DNA of 64,000 nucleotides. It comes from Limnohabitans radicicola (GTDB lineage Bacteria; Pseudomonadota; Gammaproteobacteria; Burkholderiales; Burkholderiaceae_C). Positions 1-8,776 of this stretch are shown here, piece after piece. The stretch lies in the NCBI RefSeq assembly GCF_014837235.1, contig NZ_JACYFT010000001.1, forward strand, positions 509,688 through 573,687, in the 5' to 3' direction. The number at the start of each line of letters is the position of its first letter. Position 1 is the first letter of the stretch. Position numbers and translations under genes: made by a program. The notes under the pieces are model-generated. The model was not told the DNA's origin, did no database searches, and saw nothing but the letters and a program-made list of their open reading frames with translations.

Positions 1-579
1 CTGCGCGGAAAATGCCGCCATTGTCAGGCTGCCATCCATTGGCAATACCCTGCGGTTGAGCTGCTCACCGCCGCGCTGTTTGTCTGGAGCCTTGGCCGCT
101 ATGGGCTGACGGGCCAGGCACTGGCGTGGGCGGGCTTTGCGGCGGCCTTGTTGGCCCTGGCGGTCATCGATGCCCGCACCACCTTGCTGCCCGATGTCCT
201 CACCCAGCCCTTGACCTGGGCGGGACTGCTGGCCGCGCTCATGGGCTACAGCAGCGTGCCTCTGCCCGATGCCTTGTGGGGGGCCGTGGGCGGCTACCTG
301 TTTCTGTGGTCCGTGTACTGGCTGTTTCGCTTGGTGACGGGCCAAGAAGGCATGGGCCAGGGTGACTTCAAACTGCTCGCCGCCCTGGGGGCCTGGTTTG
401 GCTGGCAGGCCCTCATCGCCCTGGTCATGGTGGCTTCGCTGTCCGGCCTGGTGGTCGGACTCTGGCTCAAGTGGCGTCAGCGTCTGCCTGCGGGCGGCTA
501 TATTCCGTTTGGGCCGTTCCTGGCCCTGGCCGGGGTGGTCCAGATGGTCTGGGGCAGCTCCACTTGGTTGACCTTGTAA
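1..579 (+). CDS. pilD: Prepilin peptidase / N-methyltransferase PilD, 3' part (5' end outside window)
   Basis: This inner-membrane aspartic protease cleaves and N-methylates type IV prepilins. The frame is open from the first base, and 192 residues of the C-terminal part are visible. A CxxC (CRHC) at visible residues 5-8 is the second half of the family's zinc-binding cysteine tetrad. The two catalytic aspartates lie in IDARTTLLPD (D57) and in GMGQGDFK (D122), both at membrane-segment edges as expected. The rest is strongly hydrophobic. coaE starts 10 bases downstream, the usual betaproteobacterial order pilD-coaE-zapD-yacG. The identification is firm; only the N-terminus is missing. Confidence 0.93.
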   Translation: MRGKCRHCQAAIHWQYPAVELLTAALFVWSLGRYGLTGQALAWAGFAAALLALAVIDARTTLLPDVLTQPLTWAGLLAALMGYSSVPLPDALWGAVGGYLFLWSVYWLFRLVTGQEGMGQGDFKLLAALGAWFGWQALIALVMVASLSGLVVGLWLKWRQRLPAGGYIPFGPFLALAGVVQMVWGSSTWLTL

Positions 580-589
580 GCATGCACAC

Positions 590-1207
590 ATGAACCCATC
601 CCCTCCTTGGCGCATTGGCCTCACGGGCGGCATCGGCAGCGGCAAAAGCACCGTGGCTGGCATGCTGGCCAGGCTGGGCGCAGCGGTGATCGACGCCGAC
701 GCCATCTCGCGCAGCGTCACGGCCTCAGGCGGGCGGGCCATTCCCGCCATTGCCGAGCGGTTTGGTCCAGGCATGATCGGCGCAGACGGCGCCATGGACC
801 GGCAAGCCATGCGCGAGCGGGTGTTCAGCGACCCGGCGGCGCGCCAGCAGCTTGAAGCCATCATCCATCCGTTGGTGGGCACCATCACCCGCGAACAGAC
901 CGAAGCGGCCATCGCCCAAGGCGCGCGCTGTCTGGTGTTTGACGTGCCTTTGCTGGTCGAATCCGGCAAGCGCTGGCGCAGCCAGGTCGACCGGGTCTGG
1001 GTGGTCGATTGCGAACCCGCCACCCAACGCGAGCGGGTCATGGCCCGCAGTGGCCTCTCGGCCGATGAAGTCGATCGCATCATCGCCCAGCAAGCCACAC
1101 GTGTTCAGCGCCTGGCCTGCGCCGATCTGGTGGTTTTCAACCAAGGGCTGAACCTGCCACAACTGGAGCACCAAGTCACCGAAATGGCCCATCACTTCGG
1201 GCTATGA
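590..1207 (+). CDS. coaE: Dephospho-CoA kinase
   Basis: It phosphorylates the 3'-OH of dephospho-CoA, the last step of coenzyme A synthesis, in the cytoplasm. The protein has 205 residues, normal for the family. A P-loop GGIGSGKST lies at residues 13-21, followed by the conserved DADAISR segment (about 35-41). The motif HPLVGTITREQ and the FDVPLLVESG stretch near the middle are typical of CoaE. The ATG at 590 is the only start that leaves the P-loop near the N-terminus. The gene sits between pilD and zapD and is probably co-transcribed with them. Confidence 0.96.
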   Translation: MNPSPPWRIGLTGGIGSGKSTVAGMLARLGAAVIDADAISRSVTASGGRAIPAIAERFGPGMIGADGAMDRQAMRERVFSDPAARQQLEAIIHPLVGTITREQTEAAIAQGARCLVFDVPLLVESGKRWRSQVDRVWVVDCEPATQRERVMARSGLSADEVDRIIAQQATRVQRLACADLVVFNQGLNLPQLEHQVTEMAHHFGL

Positions 1208-1231
1208 TCCAGACAGATTGAAAGACGCTGC

Positions 1232-1987
1232 GTGATCCTGTACGAATACCCCTTCAACGAGCGCATCCGCACCTACCTGCGGCTGCAACAGCTGTTTGAC
1301 CGGCTCGGTCAGTTGATGCCGCGCCCGGACGCGATGGACCACCATTTTGCGCTGACCACGCTCTTTGAGGTGATGGAAGTGGCCTCGCGCTCCGAACTCA
1401 AATCGGATGTCTTGAAGGACCTGGAACGCCAGAAACAGGTTTACAACAGCTACCGAGGCAATCCGGCGATTTCTGAAAAAGCGCTCGACGGCGTGATCGC
1501 CCAGCTGGACACGCATTTCGAAGCGCTCAACGCCATCAACGGCAAGCTCGGCCAGTCCCTGACCGAAAACGATTTCCTGATGAGCATCCGTAGCCGCGCC
1601 GTGATCCCCGGCGGCACCTGCGAGTTCGACCTCCCGGCTTACCATGCCTGGCAACACCGCGACAGTGCGAGCCGCCTGGACGACCTGACGCGCTGGACGG
1701 CACCATTCGCTTCGCTGTCGCAAGCTGTGGGCCTCTTGATCCAGATGCTGCGCGAATCGGGCAGCAAGCAAAAGGTCATGGCCGTGCAAGGCCAGCTGCA
1801 GCAAAACCTGCCGCAAGGCCGCAGCTTCCAGCTGCTGCGTTTGCGCATTGACCCGAGCCTGGGCATCACCCCCGAAATCAGCTGCAACCGGTTGGTGGTG
1901 GTGATCCGCATGATGCAGCAATTGCCCGACGGCAAGCTGCAGGCGTGCACCGAAGACGTGCCGTTTGAAATGTCCTTGTGCGCATGA
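1232..1987 (+). CDS. zapD: Cell division protein ZapD
   Basis: ZapD is a cytoplasmic protein that cross-links FtsZ filaments and stabilises the Z ring. The 251-residue product begins ILYEYPFNERIRTYLRLQ, the signature N-terminus of the family (DUF1342), so the GTG at 1232 is taken as the start. The helical N-terminal half and the C-terminal segment ending in PFEMSLCA match the expected domain layout and length. The stop codon overlaps the yacG ATG, which implies translational coupling. The position between coaE and yacG supports the call. Confidence 0.95.
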   Translation: MILYEYPFNERIRTYLRLQQLFDRLGQLMPRPDAMDHHFALTTLFEVMEVASRSELKSDVLKDLERQKQVYNSYRGNPAISEKALDGVIAQLDTHFEALNAINGKLGQSLTENDFLMSIRSRAVIPGGTCEFDLPAYHAWQHRDSASRLDDLTRWTAPFASLSQAVGLLIQMLRESGSKQKVMAVQGQLQQNLPQGRSFQLLRLRIDPSLGITPEISCNRLVVVIRMMQQLPDGKLQACTEDVPFEMSLCA

Positions 1988-2196
1988 GCGGATCGAGCCA
2001 GCCCGAATTCGCCGAGCGCCGGGTGCGCTGCCCCGGTTGCGAAGGCCTGAGCCTGTACAGCCCACGCAACCCCTACCGCCCGTTTTGCTCGGCCCGCTGC
2101 AAAGGCATCGATCTGGGCGCTTGGGCCGAAGAGAGTTTTCGCCTACCGGAAGACACCCCGCCTGACGAGCCGTTTGGCGACCCCAGGCTGCAGTAA
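1984..2196 (+). CDS. yacG: DNA gyrase inhibitor YacG (zinc protein)
   Basis: This is a small zinc-finger protein of 70 residues that binds GyrB and inhibits gyrase. Four cysteines, C16, C19, C35 and C39 (CPGC and CSARC), form the zinc site, followed by the conserved IDLGAWAEE segment. The ATG at 1984 overlaps the zapD stop (ATGA); an in-frame GTG lies two codons upstream at 1978 and cannot be excluded. It is the last gene of the pilD-coaE-zapD-yacG run, and its stop lies inside a 14-base palindrome shared with the converging mutT-like gene. Confidence 0.94.
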   Translation: MSGSSQPEFAERRVRCPGCEGLSLYSPRNPYRPFCSARCKGIDLGAWAEESFRLPEDTPPDEPFGDPRLQ

Positions 2197-2209
2197 CTCA
2201 CGCGTGAGT
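2196..2209. terminator. Perfect 14-base palindrome across two converging stop codons
   Basis: The sequence ACTCACGCGTGAGT is its own reverse complement. It begins on the last base of the yacG stop and contains the stop codon of the converging Nudix gene. It could fold in either transcript and serve as a two-way end signal, but there is no U-run on either side, so a terminator role is only inferred. Confidence 0.35.
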
Positions 2210-2662
2210 GGGGCCTGAAAAACTGCGCTCTTCGGCCAGCCAGGCCAGCACAGGCACTGTGCCGGGCAAGACAGGGGTTTCTGTCACAGGCAGCACCTGC
2301 CACGCGAACGATTGCCCCTCGCGCATCTGCAAGTCCCCCTGCCAATCCCGCACCTTGCAAAAGTGCAAGCGCACCAAGGCATGGGGATAGTCCACCATCT
2401 GGGTTTTCCAAAGTTCTGCAGCACCGATCGTGATGCCCAACTCTTCCTGCAGTTCGCGGCGCAAGGCCTGCTCCACCGTTTCACCGACTTCGAGCTTGCC
2501 GCCCGGGAACTCCCAGTAGCCTTCGTACACCTTGCCCACCGGGCGCGATGTCAGCAAGAAGGCCCCCTCGGGCTGCAGCAGGATGCCGACAGCGACATCC
2601 ACCACCTTGCGATCAGCACCACCCTCGCGGGCCCGCTCGCCATCGGCCACCAATGTGCCCAT
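2198..2662 (-). CDS. mutT: Nudix hydrolase, MutT / 8-oxo-dGTP diphosphatase type
   Basis: It probably hydrolyses 8-oxo-dGTP and so sanitises the nucleotide pool. The 154-residue protein carries a complete Nudix box at about residues 54-77 (G-x5-E-x7-REL-x-EELGI), with the metal-binding glutamates present. It is preceded by VDVAVGILL and followed by a beta-strand-rich tail, as in MutT. The first 18 residues are poorly conserved and a later start is possible. Only 5 bases separate it from the DUF815 ATPase gene upstream, so the two are probably co-transcribed. The exact substrate is inferred from the family. Confidence 0.85.
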   Translation of the reverse strand: MGTLVADGERAREGGADRKVVDVAVGILLQPEGAFLLTSRPVGKVYEGYWEFPGGKLEVGETVEQALRRELQEELGITIGAAELWKTQMVDYPHALVRLHFCKVRDWQGDLQMREGQSFAWQVLPVTETPVLPGTVPVLAWLAEERSFSGPTHA

Positions 2663-2667
2663 GACAC

Positions 2668-3537
2668 TCAGGCCTCACGGCCCATGTAATCACGGGCGAA
2701 CTGGTAAGCCACACGGCCACTGCGCGAGCCGCGCTCCAGTGCCCACAGCAAGGCGGCAGGCCGTGCCTCTTCGATCTGCGCAGCCGTGGCCCCCAATGCG
2801 CCCAGCCACTGATTGGCAATGGTCAGGTATTCGTCCTGCGAGAAAGGGTAGAAGCTGATCCACAGGCCAAAGCGCTCGGACAGCGAAATCTTCTCTTCCA
2901 CCCCTTCGCCCGGGTGCACCTCGCCATCGGGCGTGTGCTTGTAGGTGAGGTTCTCGCTCATGTACTCGGGCAGCAGGTGGCGGCGGTTGCTGGTAGCGCA
3001 CACCAGCACGTTGGGCGTCGAGGCGGCGACCGAGCCGTCCAGGATAGACTTGAGCGCCTTGTAGCCGGGCTCGCCGTCCTCAAAGCTCAGGTCATCGCAA
3101 TAGACCAGAAACTTTTCAGGACGCCCCGACACCACCTCGACGATGTCGGGCAAATCGGTCAGGTCTTCCTTGTCCACCTCGATGAGGCGCAGGCCCTGCG
3201 GGGCATAGGTGTTCAGGCAAGCCTTGATGAGCGAGGACTTGCCCGTGCCGCGCGCGCCCGTGAGCAGCACGTTGTTGGCCGGGCGGCCATGCACGAACTG
3301 CTCGGTGTTGCGTTGCAGCTTTTCTTTCTGGTCGTCGATTTCCTTGAGGTCGCCGAGCGTCATGGCGGCCACATGGCGCACCGGCTCGAGCACACCATGG
3401 CCCGACGAGCGTTTGCGGTAGCGCCAGGCGATGGCCTGCGTCCATTCTGGCGCCGACAAAGGTTGGGGCAAAACCGAATCAATGCGGTCGACCAGCTGGC
3501 TGACCTTGTCCAGCAGTTGTTCGAGGGTGGTGCTCAT
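2668..3537 (-). CDS. DUF815-family AAA+ ATPase
   Basis: The product is a 289-residue AAA+ ATPase of the DUF815 (COG2607) group, whose cellular role is not established. Residues 1-85 are helical, and the Walker [10 protein letters not shown] is at 94-102. The Walker B-like stretch [11 protein letters not shown] follows at about 143-153, then a sensor-like ATSNRRHL segment. The C-terminus contains the family's [14 protein letters not shown] block. Its ATG overlaps the argJ stop by four bases, implying coupling between the two genes. No substrate can be read from the sequence. Confidence 0.88.
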   Translation of the reverse strand: MSTTLEQLLDKVSQLVDRIDSVLPQPLSAPEWTQAIAWRYRKRSSGHGVLEPVRHVAAMTLGDLKEIDDQKEKLQRNTEQFVHGRPANNVLLTGARGTGKSSLIKACLNTYAPQGLRLIEVDKEDLTDLPDIVEVVSGRPEKFLVYCDDLSFEDGEPGYKALKSILDGSVAASTPNVLVCATSNRRHLLPEYMSENLTYKHTPDGEVHPGEGVEEKISLSERFGLWISFYPFSQDEYLTIANQWLGALGATAAQIEEARPAALLWALERGSRSGRVAYQFARDYMGREA

Positions 3538-4763
3538 GAGCGGTAGTCGGCGTTGATGGACACGTAATCGTGGCTCAGATCACAGGTCCAGACGGTGTCA
3601 CTGGCGGTGCCACGGCCCAGGCCCACGCGCACGGTGATCTCGGCCTGCTTCATGACGCGTTGGCCGTCCTCTTCCTGGTAAGCCGGGTGGCGGCCGCCCA
3701 GGGTGGCCACATGCACATCGTCCAGGTGCAGCTCGATCAGGCTCTGGTCCAAGTCTTCAATGCCTGCGTAACCCACAGCCGCCAGGATGCGGCCCAAATT
3801 GGGGTCACTGGCATACATGGCGGTTTTGACCAGGGGCGAGTGGGCAATGGCATAAGCCACCAGACGGCATTCCACCTGGGTCTTGCCGCCTTCGACCTGC
3901 ACGGTGATGAACTTGGTCGCGCCTTCGCCGTCGCGCACGATGGCATGTGCCAACTGGCGTGCCACCTGCAACATGGCGGCCTTGAGGGCCTGGCCTTCGG
4001 CAGAGTCCCAGGAAGTGATGGGCGCGTGGCCCGCCTGGTGCGTGGCGATGACCACAAAGGAATCGTTCGTCGACGTGTCGCCATCGATGGTGATGCGGTT
4101 GAACGAACCATCGGCCAGCTCGCGCGCCAGCGCGGGCAGCAGCTCAGGCGCAATGGCCGCGTCGGTGGCCAAAAAGCCCAGCATGGTGGCCATGTTGGGG
4201 CGGATCATGCCCGCGCCCTTGCTGATGCCGGTGATGCTCACCGTTTTGCCACCGATCTGCAGCTGCACGCTGGCCGCCTTGGGCACGGTGTCGGTGGTCA
4301 TGATGCCTTCGGCGGCCTTGGCCCAGTTCGAAGCCGCGGCATCTGCCAAGGCCGCTGGCAAGCCCGCCACAATGCGGTCCACAGGCAGCGGCTCCATGAT
4401 CACGCCGGTCGAAAACGGCAGCACCTGACCCGGCTGGCATGACAGCAAAGCCGCCACAGCCTCGCAGGTCTGGCGCGCGTGGGCGAGGCCCGGTGCGCCC
4501 GTGCCTGCATTGGCGTTGCCCGTGTTGATGACCAAAGCGCGGATGTCTTGGTTGGCCTGCAGGTGCTCACGGCAGACCTGCACAGGCGCGGCGCAAAAAC
4601 GGTTTTGGGTGAAGACACCCGCCACGCTCGCTCCGGCGTCGAGCAGCAAGAGGCTCAGGTCCTTGCGGTTGGCTTTGCGCACACCGGCTTCGGCAATGCC
4701 CCAACGCACACCGGCAACCGGATGCAACTGGGCGGGATCAAGGGGGGGCAGGTTCACGGGCAT
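3534..4763 (-). CDS. argJ: Bifunctional glutamate N-acetyltransferase / amino-acid acetyltransferase ArgJ
   Basis: ArgJ transfers acetyl from N-acetylornithine to glutamate and can also make N-acetylglutamate from acetyl-CoA, driving the cyclic arginine pathway. The 409-residue length is normal. The self-cleavage site is visible in [14 protein letters not shown], where T193 is the expected N-terminal nucleophile of the beta chain. An oxyanion-type TGNANAGTG motif lies at about residues 81-89. The gene is downstream of secA, separated by a likely secA terminator, and is followed by the overlapping DUF815 ATPase gene. Confidence 0.96.
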   Translation of the reverse strand: MPVNLPPLDPAQLHPVAGVRWGIAEAGVRKANRKDLSLLLLDAGASVAGVFTQNRFCAAPVQVCREHLQANQDIRALVINTGNANAGTGAPGLAHARQTCEAVAALLSCQPGQVLPFSTGVIMEPLPVDRIVAGLPAALADAAASNWAKAAEGIMTTDTVPKAASVQLQIGGKTVSITGISKGAGMIRPNMATMLGFLATDAAIAPELLPALARELADGSFNRITIDGDTSTNDSFVVIATHQAGHAPITSWDSAEGQALKAAMLQVARQLAHAIVRDGEGATKFITVQVEGGKTQVECRLVAYAIAHSPLVKTAMYASDPNLGRILAAVGYAGIEDLDQSLIELHLDDVHVATLGGRHPAYQEEDGQRVMKQAEITVRVGLGRGTASDTVWTCDLSHDYVSINADYRS

Positions 4764-4822
4764 GAGAATCTTTCTGCGAATGTCGGGTGAAATGCTCCGT
4801 CAATCGGAGGCCTCAAAGAGAA

Positions 4823-4838
4823 GCGGGCCGAAGCCCGC
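4823..4838 (-). terminator. Hairpin terminator after secA
   Basis: On the minus strand GCGGGC-TTCG-GCCCGC forms a 6-bp GC stem with a stable UUCG-type tetraloop about 20 bases after the secA stop. It is followed by a broken U-run (TTCTCTTTG). It would separate secA from argJ; the imperfect U-run leaves some doubt. Confidence 0.6.
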
Positions 4839-4858
4839 CGAGAAAAATCAATGCAGCA

Positions 4859-7603
4859 TCAAGCCAGCTTGCCGTGGCACTGCTTGAACTTCTTGCCACT
4901 GCCACAAGGGCAAGGGTCGTTGCGGCCCACACCGGCAAACTGGCCGATGTCAAAGCCGTCTGCGGTGGTGACGTGTTCTGCGCCGGTTTCGTCCGGCGCG
5001 CTGTAGGTCACATTGCTGATGTGTTCGGCACGCTCTTCGATCGACTGAGCCGCTTCCTGGGCCTGCTCGCCGGACTGGATCTGCACATTCATCAAGACAC
5101 GCGTGACTTCGTTCTTGACCGAGTCGAGCAATTGACCGAACAGCTCAAACGCTTCGCGCTTGTATTCCTGCTTGGGTTGCTTTTGGGCATAACCACGCAG
5201 GTGGATGCCCTGGCGCAGGTAGTCCAGCGCACTGAGGTGTTCGCGCCAGTGCGTGTCGATGCTTTGCAGCAAAACCATGCGCTCGAAAGACACAAAGTTC
5301 TCGGCACCCACCAGGTCCAGCTTGGCCTGGAAGTGGACATGCGCAGCAGCGATCACAGCTTCGAGGATGTCCTCGTCGGTGATGGCGCTGGACGCCTGCA
5401 CTTTTTCACGCAAATTCAGTTGCAACTGCCATTCGCTGGCCAGGACATTTTCCAGTCCGACCAAGTCCCATTGTTCTTCCACCGACTCATGGGGCACAAA
5501 CTGACGCACCAGATCGGTAAAGCACCCTTCGCGCAACGAAGCCATCTGGGCATTCAGGTCCTGCGCATCCAGGATGTCGTTGCGCTGCTGGTAGATCACC
5601 TTGCGCTGGTCGTTCGATACATCATCGTATTCAAGCAGCTGCTTGCGGATGTCGAAGTTGCGGGCCTCGACCTTGCGTTGTGCGCTCTCGATGCTGCGGG
5701 TCACGATGCCCGCTTCGATGGCTTCGCCCTCGGGCATCTTCAGGCGGTCCATGATGGCGCGCACACGGTCACCCGCAAAGATGCGCATCAACGGGTCGTC
5801 GAGGCTCAAATAGAAACGCGAAGAACCGGGATCACCCTGGCGGCCCGAGCGGCCGCGCAGCTGGTTGTCGATGCGACGCGACTCATGGCGCTCGGTCGCG
5901 ATGATGCGCAGACCGCCTGCGGCCTTGACCTGCTCGTGCGTCTTTTTCCATTCCTCGCGCAGGGCGGCCACCTTGGCCTGGCGTGCGTCTTCGGACAGCG
6001 ATGCGTCTGCTTCGATGGCCTGCACTTCTTTTTCGATGTTGCCGCCCAGCACGATGTCGGTCCCGCGACCGGCCATGTTGGTGGCGATGGTGATCATGCC
6101 GGGGCGACCGGCCTGGGCCACGATGTCGGCTTCACGGGCGTGCTGCTTGGCATTGAGCACCTGGTGGTCCAGCTTGGCGCGGGTCAGCAGTTCGGAAATC
6201 AGTTCAGAGTTCTCGATCGAGCTGGTGCCCACCAGCACGGGCTGACCCCGGTCGTGGCACTCACGGATGTCGGCGATGGCCGCATCGTATTTTTCCTTGG
6301 CGGTCTTGTACACGCGGTCCAGCTGGTCTTCGCGCTGGCTCTTGCGGTGCGGCGGAATGACCACGGTCTCCAGACCGTAGATTTCCTGGAACTCGTAAGC
6401 TTCGGTATCGGCCGTGCCCGTCATGCCGCCCAGCTTGGTGTACAAGCGGAAGTAGTTCTGGAAGGTGATCGAGGCCATGGTCTGGTTCTCGGCCTGGATT
6501 TGCACCCCTTCCTTGGCTTCGACCGACTGGTGCAAGCCATCGCTCCAGCGGCGACCGCTCATGAGGCGACCTGTGAACTCGTCCACGATCACGATTTCAC
6601 CGTCCTGCACCACGTAGTGCTGGTCACGGTGGTACAGGTGCTGCGCGCGCAGTGCCGCGTTCAGGTGGTGCATCAGCGTGATGTTGGCCGGGTCATAGAG
6701 GCTTGCGCCTTCAGGGATCAAGCCCAGCTTCGCCAGCACCTGCTCGGCTTTCTCGTGGCCGTCTTCGGTCAGGAACACCTGGTGAGATTTTTCATCCACC
6801 GTGAAGTCGCCCGGTGTGATGATGCCCTCGCCCGTGCGGGGATCGGCTTCGCCTTCCTGGCGTGTCAGCAGGGGCACCACCTGCTTCATGGCCAGGTAGA
6901 CCGCAGTGTGGTCTTCGGCCTGCCCGCTGATGATCAGGGGCGTGCGTGCCTCGTCGATCAGGATGGAGTCCACCTCGTCCACGATGGCGAAATTGAGCAC
7001 GCGCTGAACGCGGTCCTGCGGCTCGTAGACCATGTTGTCACGCAGGTAATCAAAACCGTATTCGTTGTTCGTGCCGTAAGTGATGTCGGCGTTGTAGGCC
7101 GCCTGCTTTTCCTCGCGCGAGAGGTTGGGCAGGTTGATGCCCACGGTCAGGCCCAGGAAGTTGTACAGGCGCGCCATCCATTGGGCATCGCGGTTGGCCA
7201 GATAATCGTTCACCGTCACCACATGCACGCCCTTGCCTGCCAGCGCGTTGAGGTACACCGGCAGCGTGGCCGTCAGCGTCTTGCCTTCGCCGGTGCGCAT
7301 CTCGGCAATCTTGCCGTTGTGCAGGGCAATGCCACCCGTCAGCTGCACATCGAAGTGGCGCATTTTCATCACGCGCTTGGAGCCTTCACGCACCACGGCA
7401 AACGCTTCGGGCAAGAGGGCGTCCAGCGTTTCACCAGCGGCGAGTCGGTCACGGAACTCTTGGGTTTTGGCCTTCAACGCCTCGTCGCTCAAACCTTCCA
7501 GACTGGGCTCCAGGGCATTGATGCGCTCAACGGTCTTGCGGTATTGCTTGAGCAAGCGGTCGTTGCGGCTGCCGAAAATTTTGGTGAGGAATGGAATGGC
7601 CAT
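4859..7603 (-). CDS. secA: Preprotein translocase ATPase SecA
   Basis: SecA is the motor that drives unfolded preproteins through SecYEG. The 914-residue product starts [16 protein letters not shown], the usual N-terminus; a 5-residue longer alternative is unlikely. The first nucleotide-binding fold contains MRTGEGKT (Walker A) and [16 protein letters not shown] (DEAD-like). The [10 protein letters not shown] and [13 protein letters not shown] motifs lie in the second fold. The C-terminus ends with the zinc/SecB-binding tail [17 protein letters not shown]. It is divergent from dciA. A hairpin lies in its short leader at 7618-7638. Confidence 0.98.
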   Translation of the reverse strand: MAIPFLTKIFGSRNDRLLKQYRKTVERINALEPSLEGLSDEALKAKTQEFRDRLAAGETLDALLPEAFAVVREGSKRVMKMRHFDVQLTGGIALHNGKIAEMRTGEGKTLTATLPVYLNALAGKGVHVVTVNDYLANRDAQWMARLYNFLGLTVGINLPNLSREEKQAAYNADITYGTNNEYGFDYLRDNMVYEPQDRVQRVLNFAIVDEVDSILIDEARTPLIISGQAEDHTAVYLAMKQVVPLLTRQEGEADPRTGEGIITPGDFTVDEKSHQVFLTEDGHEKAEQVLAKLGLIPEGASLYDPANITLMHHLNAALRAQHLYHRDQHYVVQDGEIVIVDEFTGRLMSGRRWSDGLHQSVEAKEGVQIQAENQTMASITFQNYFRLYTKLGGMTGTADTEAYEFQEIYGLETVVIPPHRKSQREDQLDRVYKTAKEKYDAAIADIRECHDRGQPVLVGTSSIENSELISELLTRAKLDHQVLNAKQHAREADIVAQAGRPGMITIATNMAGRGTDIVLGGNIEKEVQAIEADASLSEDARQAKVAALREEWKKTHEQVKAAGGLRIIATERHESRRIDNQLRGRSGRQGDPGSSRFYLSLDDPLMRIFAGDRVRAIMDRLKMPEGEAIEAGIVTRSIESAQRKVEARNFDIRKQLLEYDDVSNDQRKVIYQQRNDILDAQDLNAQMASLREGCFTDLVRQFVPHESVEEQWDLVGLENVLASEWQLQLNLREKVQASSAITDEDILEAVIAAAHVHFQAKLDLVGAENFVSFERMVLLQSIDTHWREHLSALDYLRQGIHLRGYAQKQPKQEYKREAFELFGQLLDSVKNEVTRVLMNVQIQSGEQAQEAAQSIEERAEHISNVTYSAPDETGAEHVTTADGFDIGQFAGVGRNDPCPCGSGKKFKQCHGKLA

Positions 7604-7617
7604 GTCTGCACGGTGCA

Positions 7618-7638
7618 AGGCGGCTTGAAGCCACGCCT
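7618..7638 (-). promoter_or_regulatory. Hairpin in the secA leader
   Basis: Fifteen bases upstream of the secA ATG the minus strand can fold AGGC-(GT)-GGCT-TCA-AGCC-GCCT, an 8-bp stem with a two-base bulge. No clear Shine-Dalgarno sequence is visible between the hairpin and the ATG. It may affect secA translation, but this is inference. The rest of the 7604-7813 divergent region shows no convincing promoter pair. Confidence 0.35.
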
Positions 7639-7813
7639 GGACCGCTCGTCCTGTCTAGTTAAAGGTTGCAATCTGCCGGGGGTGAAGCAAGCCCCCCCTT
7701 GTCCCGGCCAACCTTGGATTTTAGCGGGTGAGCAAGGCATTTCCGGGCTGAAAACGTGCCAATCACCCCTGTGCCTCAAGGTCTGATTGATAATTGGTCA
7801 AGACCGCCACACC

Positions 7814-8122
7814 ATGCAACGACGCCACCACGCCATCCCCCTGCAGCAAGCTGCGCACGAGTCACCGACTTTTGCCTTGCTGGCCAGCCGGATCCAAGCA
7901 TCATCCGAGCGGATGCAGGCCATCAAAAGCCTGCTGCCCGCCCCATTGCGCGCCAGCATGCAGGCAGGCCCCATTGAAGATGGGCAATGGTGCCTGCTGG
8001 TCAGCTCCAACGCGGTGGCCGCGAAACTGCGCCAGTTTGTGCCCGCCTTGCAGGCCCACCTGCAAAGCAAGGGCATGCCCGTCAACGCGATCCGCATCAA
8101 GGTCCAAAGCCGCAGCCTCTGA
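7814..8122 (+). CDS. dciA: DUF721 / DciA-like replicative helicase loader
   Basis: DciA-type proteins load the replicative helicase DnaB in bacteria without DnaC/DnaI. The 102-residue product has the compact fold seen in the family: a basic N-terminus, LLPAPLRASM, then a beta-alpha section with WCLLVSSNAVAAKLRQFVP and a final strand ending IRIKVQSR. The ATG at 7814 is preferred to one nine codons upstream because the family starts close to the conserved helix. Its position next to secA, divergently transcribed, matches other proteobacteria. The length and motifs support the family; the loader role is from family knowledge. Confidence 0.82.
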   Translation: MQRRHHAIPLQQAAHESPTFALLASRIQASSERMQAIKSLLPAPLRASMQAGPIEDGQWCLLVSSNAVAAKLRQFVPALQAHLQSKGMPVNAIRIKVQSRSL

Positions 8123-8152
8123 GCGAGGGGCCAGCTTGAAAGCAGGCAAAGA

Positions 8153-8182
8153 AAAAGGCCCTGATTTGCATCAAGGCCTTTT
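8153..8182. terminator. Bidirectional terminator between dciA and tRNA-Thr
   Basis: AAAAGGCC (8153-8160) and GGCCTTTT (8175-8182) form an 8-bp stem around a 14-base loop. Each strand ends in a run of T (TTTTC on plus, TTTTTCTTT on minus), so it can stop transcripts from dciA and from the tRNA gene arriving from the other side. Confidence 0.75.
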
Positions 8183-8189
8183 CAATGTG

Positions 8190-8265
8190 TGGTGCCGCTT
8201 GTCGGATTCGAACTGACGACCTACCGCTTACAAGGCGGGTGCTCTACCAACTGAGCTAAAGCGGC
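8190..8265 (-). tRNA. tRNA-Thr (anticodon TGT)
   Basis: The minus strand from 8265 to 8190 reads as a complete 76-base tRNA with an encoded CCA end. The acceptor arms are GCCGCTT and AAGCGGC, the D arm contains AGCTCAGTTGGTAGAGC, and the T arm has the GTTCGAATC core. The seven-base anticodon loop CTTGTAA gives anticodon TGT, reading ACA (threonine). The outermost anticodon-stem pair is a C-T mismatch; the other four pairs are intact. It stands alone, flanked by a strong terminator on its 3' side. Confidence 0.96.
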
Positions 8266-8318
8266 ACGGGTGAGATTCTAACCTCACAGAACGCAGAGTC
8301 TGCGCCCGTGATGAATTT

Positions 8319-8771
8319 TTATTTCACGCGTTTGAGTGCCGGTCGCGGACCCGCAGGCGGTGGCGCATCGCCATCGTCTGCCGTGTTCAGCGACGCTGGC
8401 GTTTGCGCAGGCACAGCCGACAAAGGCTGCGCCGCTTCATCGTCGCTCACTGGGAAGGCCATGCCTTGCCCGTTCTCACGGGCATACACCGCCATGACCC
8501 GGTGCACTGGCACCATGATGTCGCGTGCCTGTCCACCGAAACGGGCCTTGAACTCGATGAAGTCGTTGCCCAGCTTGAGTGAGCTGGTGGCGTCATAGCT
8601 GATGTTCAGGACGATCTCGCCGCCTTGAACATGCTCGCGGGGCACTTGCACCGACGCATCGACCTTCACTGCCACATAGGGCGTGAAGCCGTTGTCAGTG
8701 CACCACTCGTACAAAGCCCTGATCAGGTAGGGCCGGGTCGAAGGCAATTGCGCGTCCTGCATGATCGGCAT
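8319..8771 (-). CDS. sspB: ClpXP specificity-enhancing factor SspB
   Basis: SspB delivers ssrA-tagged proteins to the ClpXP protease. The 150-residue protein begins with the conserved STRPYLIRALYEWC helix and VVA-like strands, and has the IVLNISYDATSSLKLGNDFI core that binds the tag. A long acidic and proline-rich linker leads to the C-terminal RPALKRVK, the ClpX-docking tail. An internal ATG three codons in is an alternative start. It lies 5 bases after sspA, with which it forms the usual sspA-sspB operon. Confidence 0.95.
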   Translation of the reverse strand: MPIMQDAQLPSTRPYLIRALYEWCTDNGFTPYVAVKVDASVQVPREHVQGGEIVLNISYDATSSLKLGNDFIEFKARFGGQARDIMVPVHRVMAVYARENGQGMAFPVSDDEAAQPLSAVPAQTPASLNTADDGDAPPPAGPRPALKRVK

Positions 8772-8776
8772 GGCGA

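Noticed and set aside
4787..7786. A 999-codon open frame on the plus strand opposite secA
   Set aside because: It is the mirror of secA in a GC-rich genome. It is rich in H, Q, V and A without domains, and secA has a full set of motifs.
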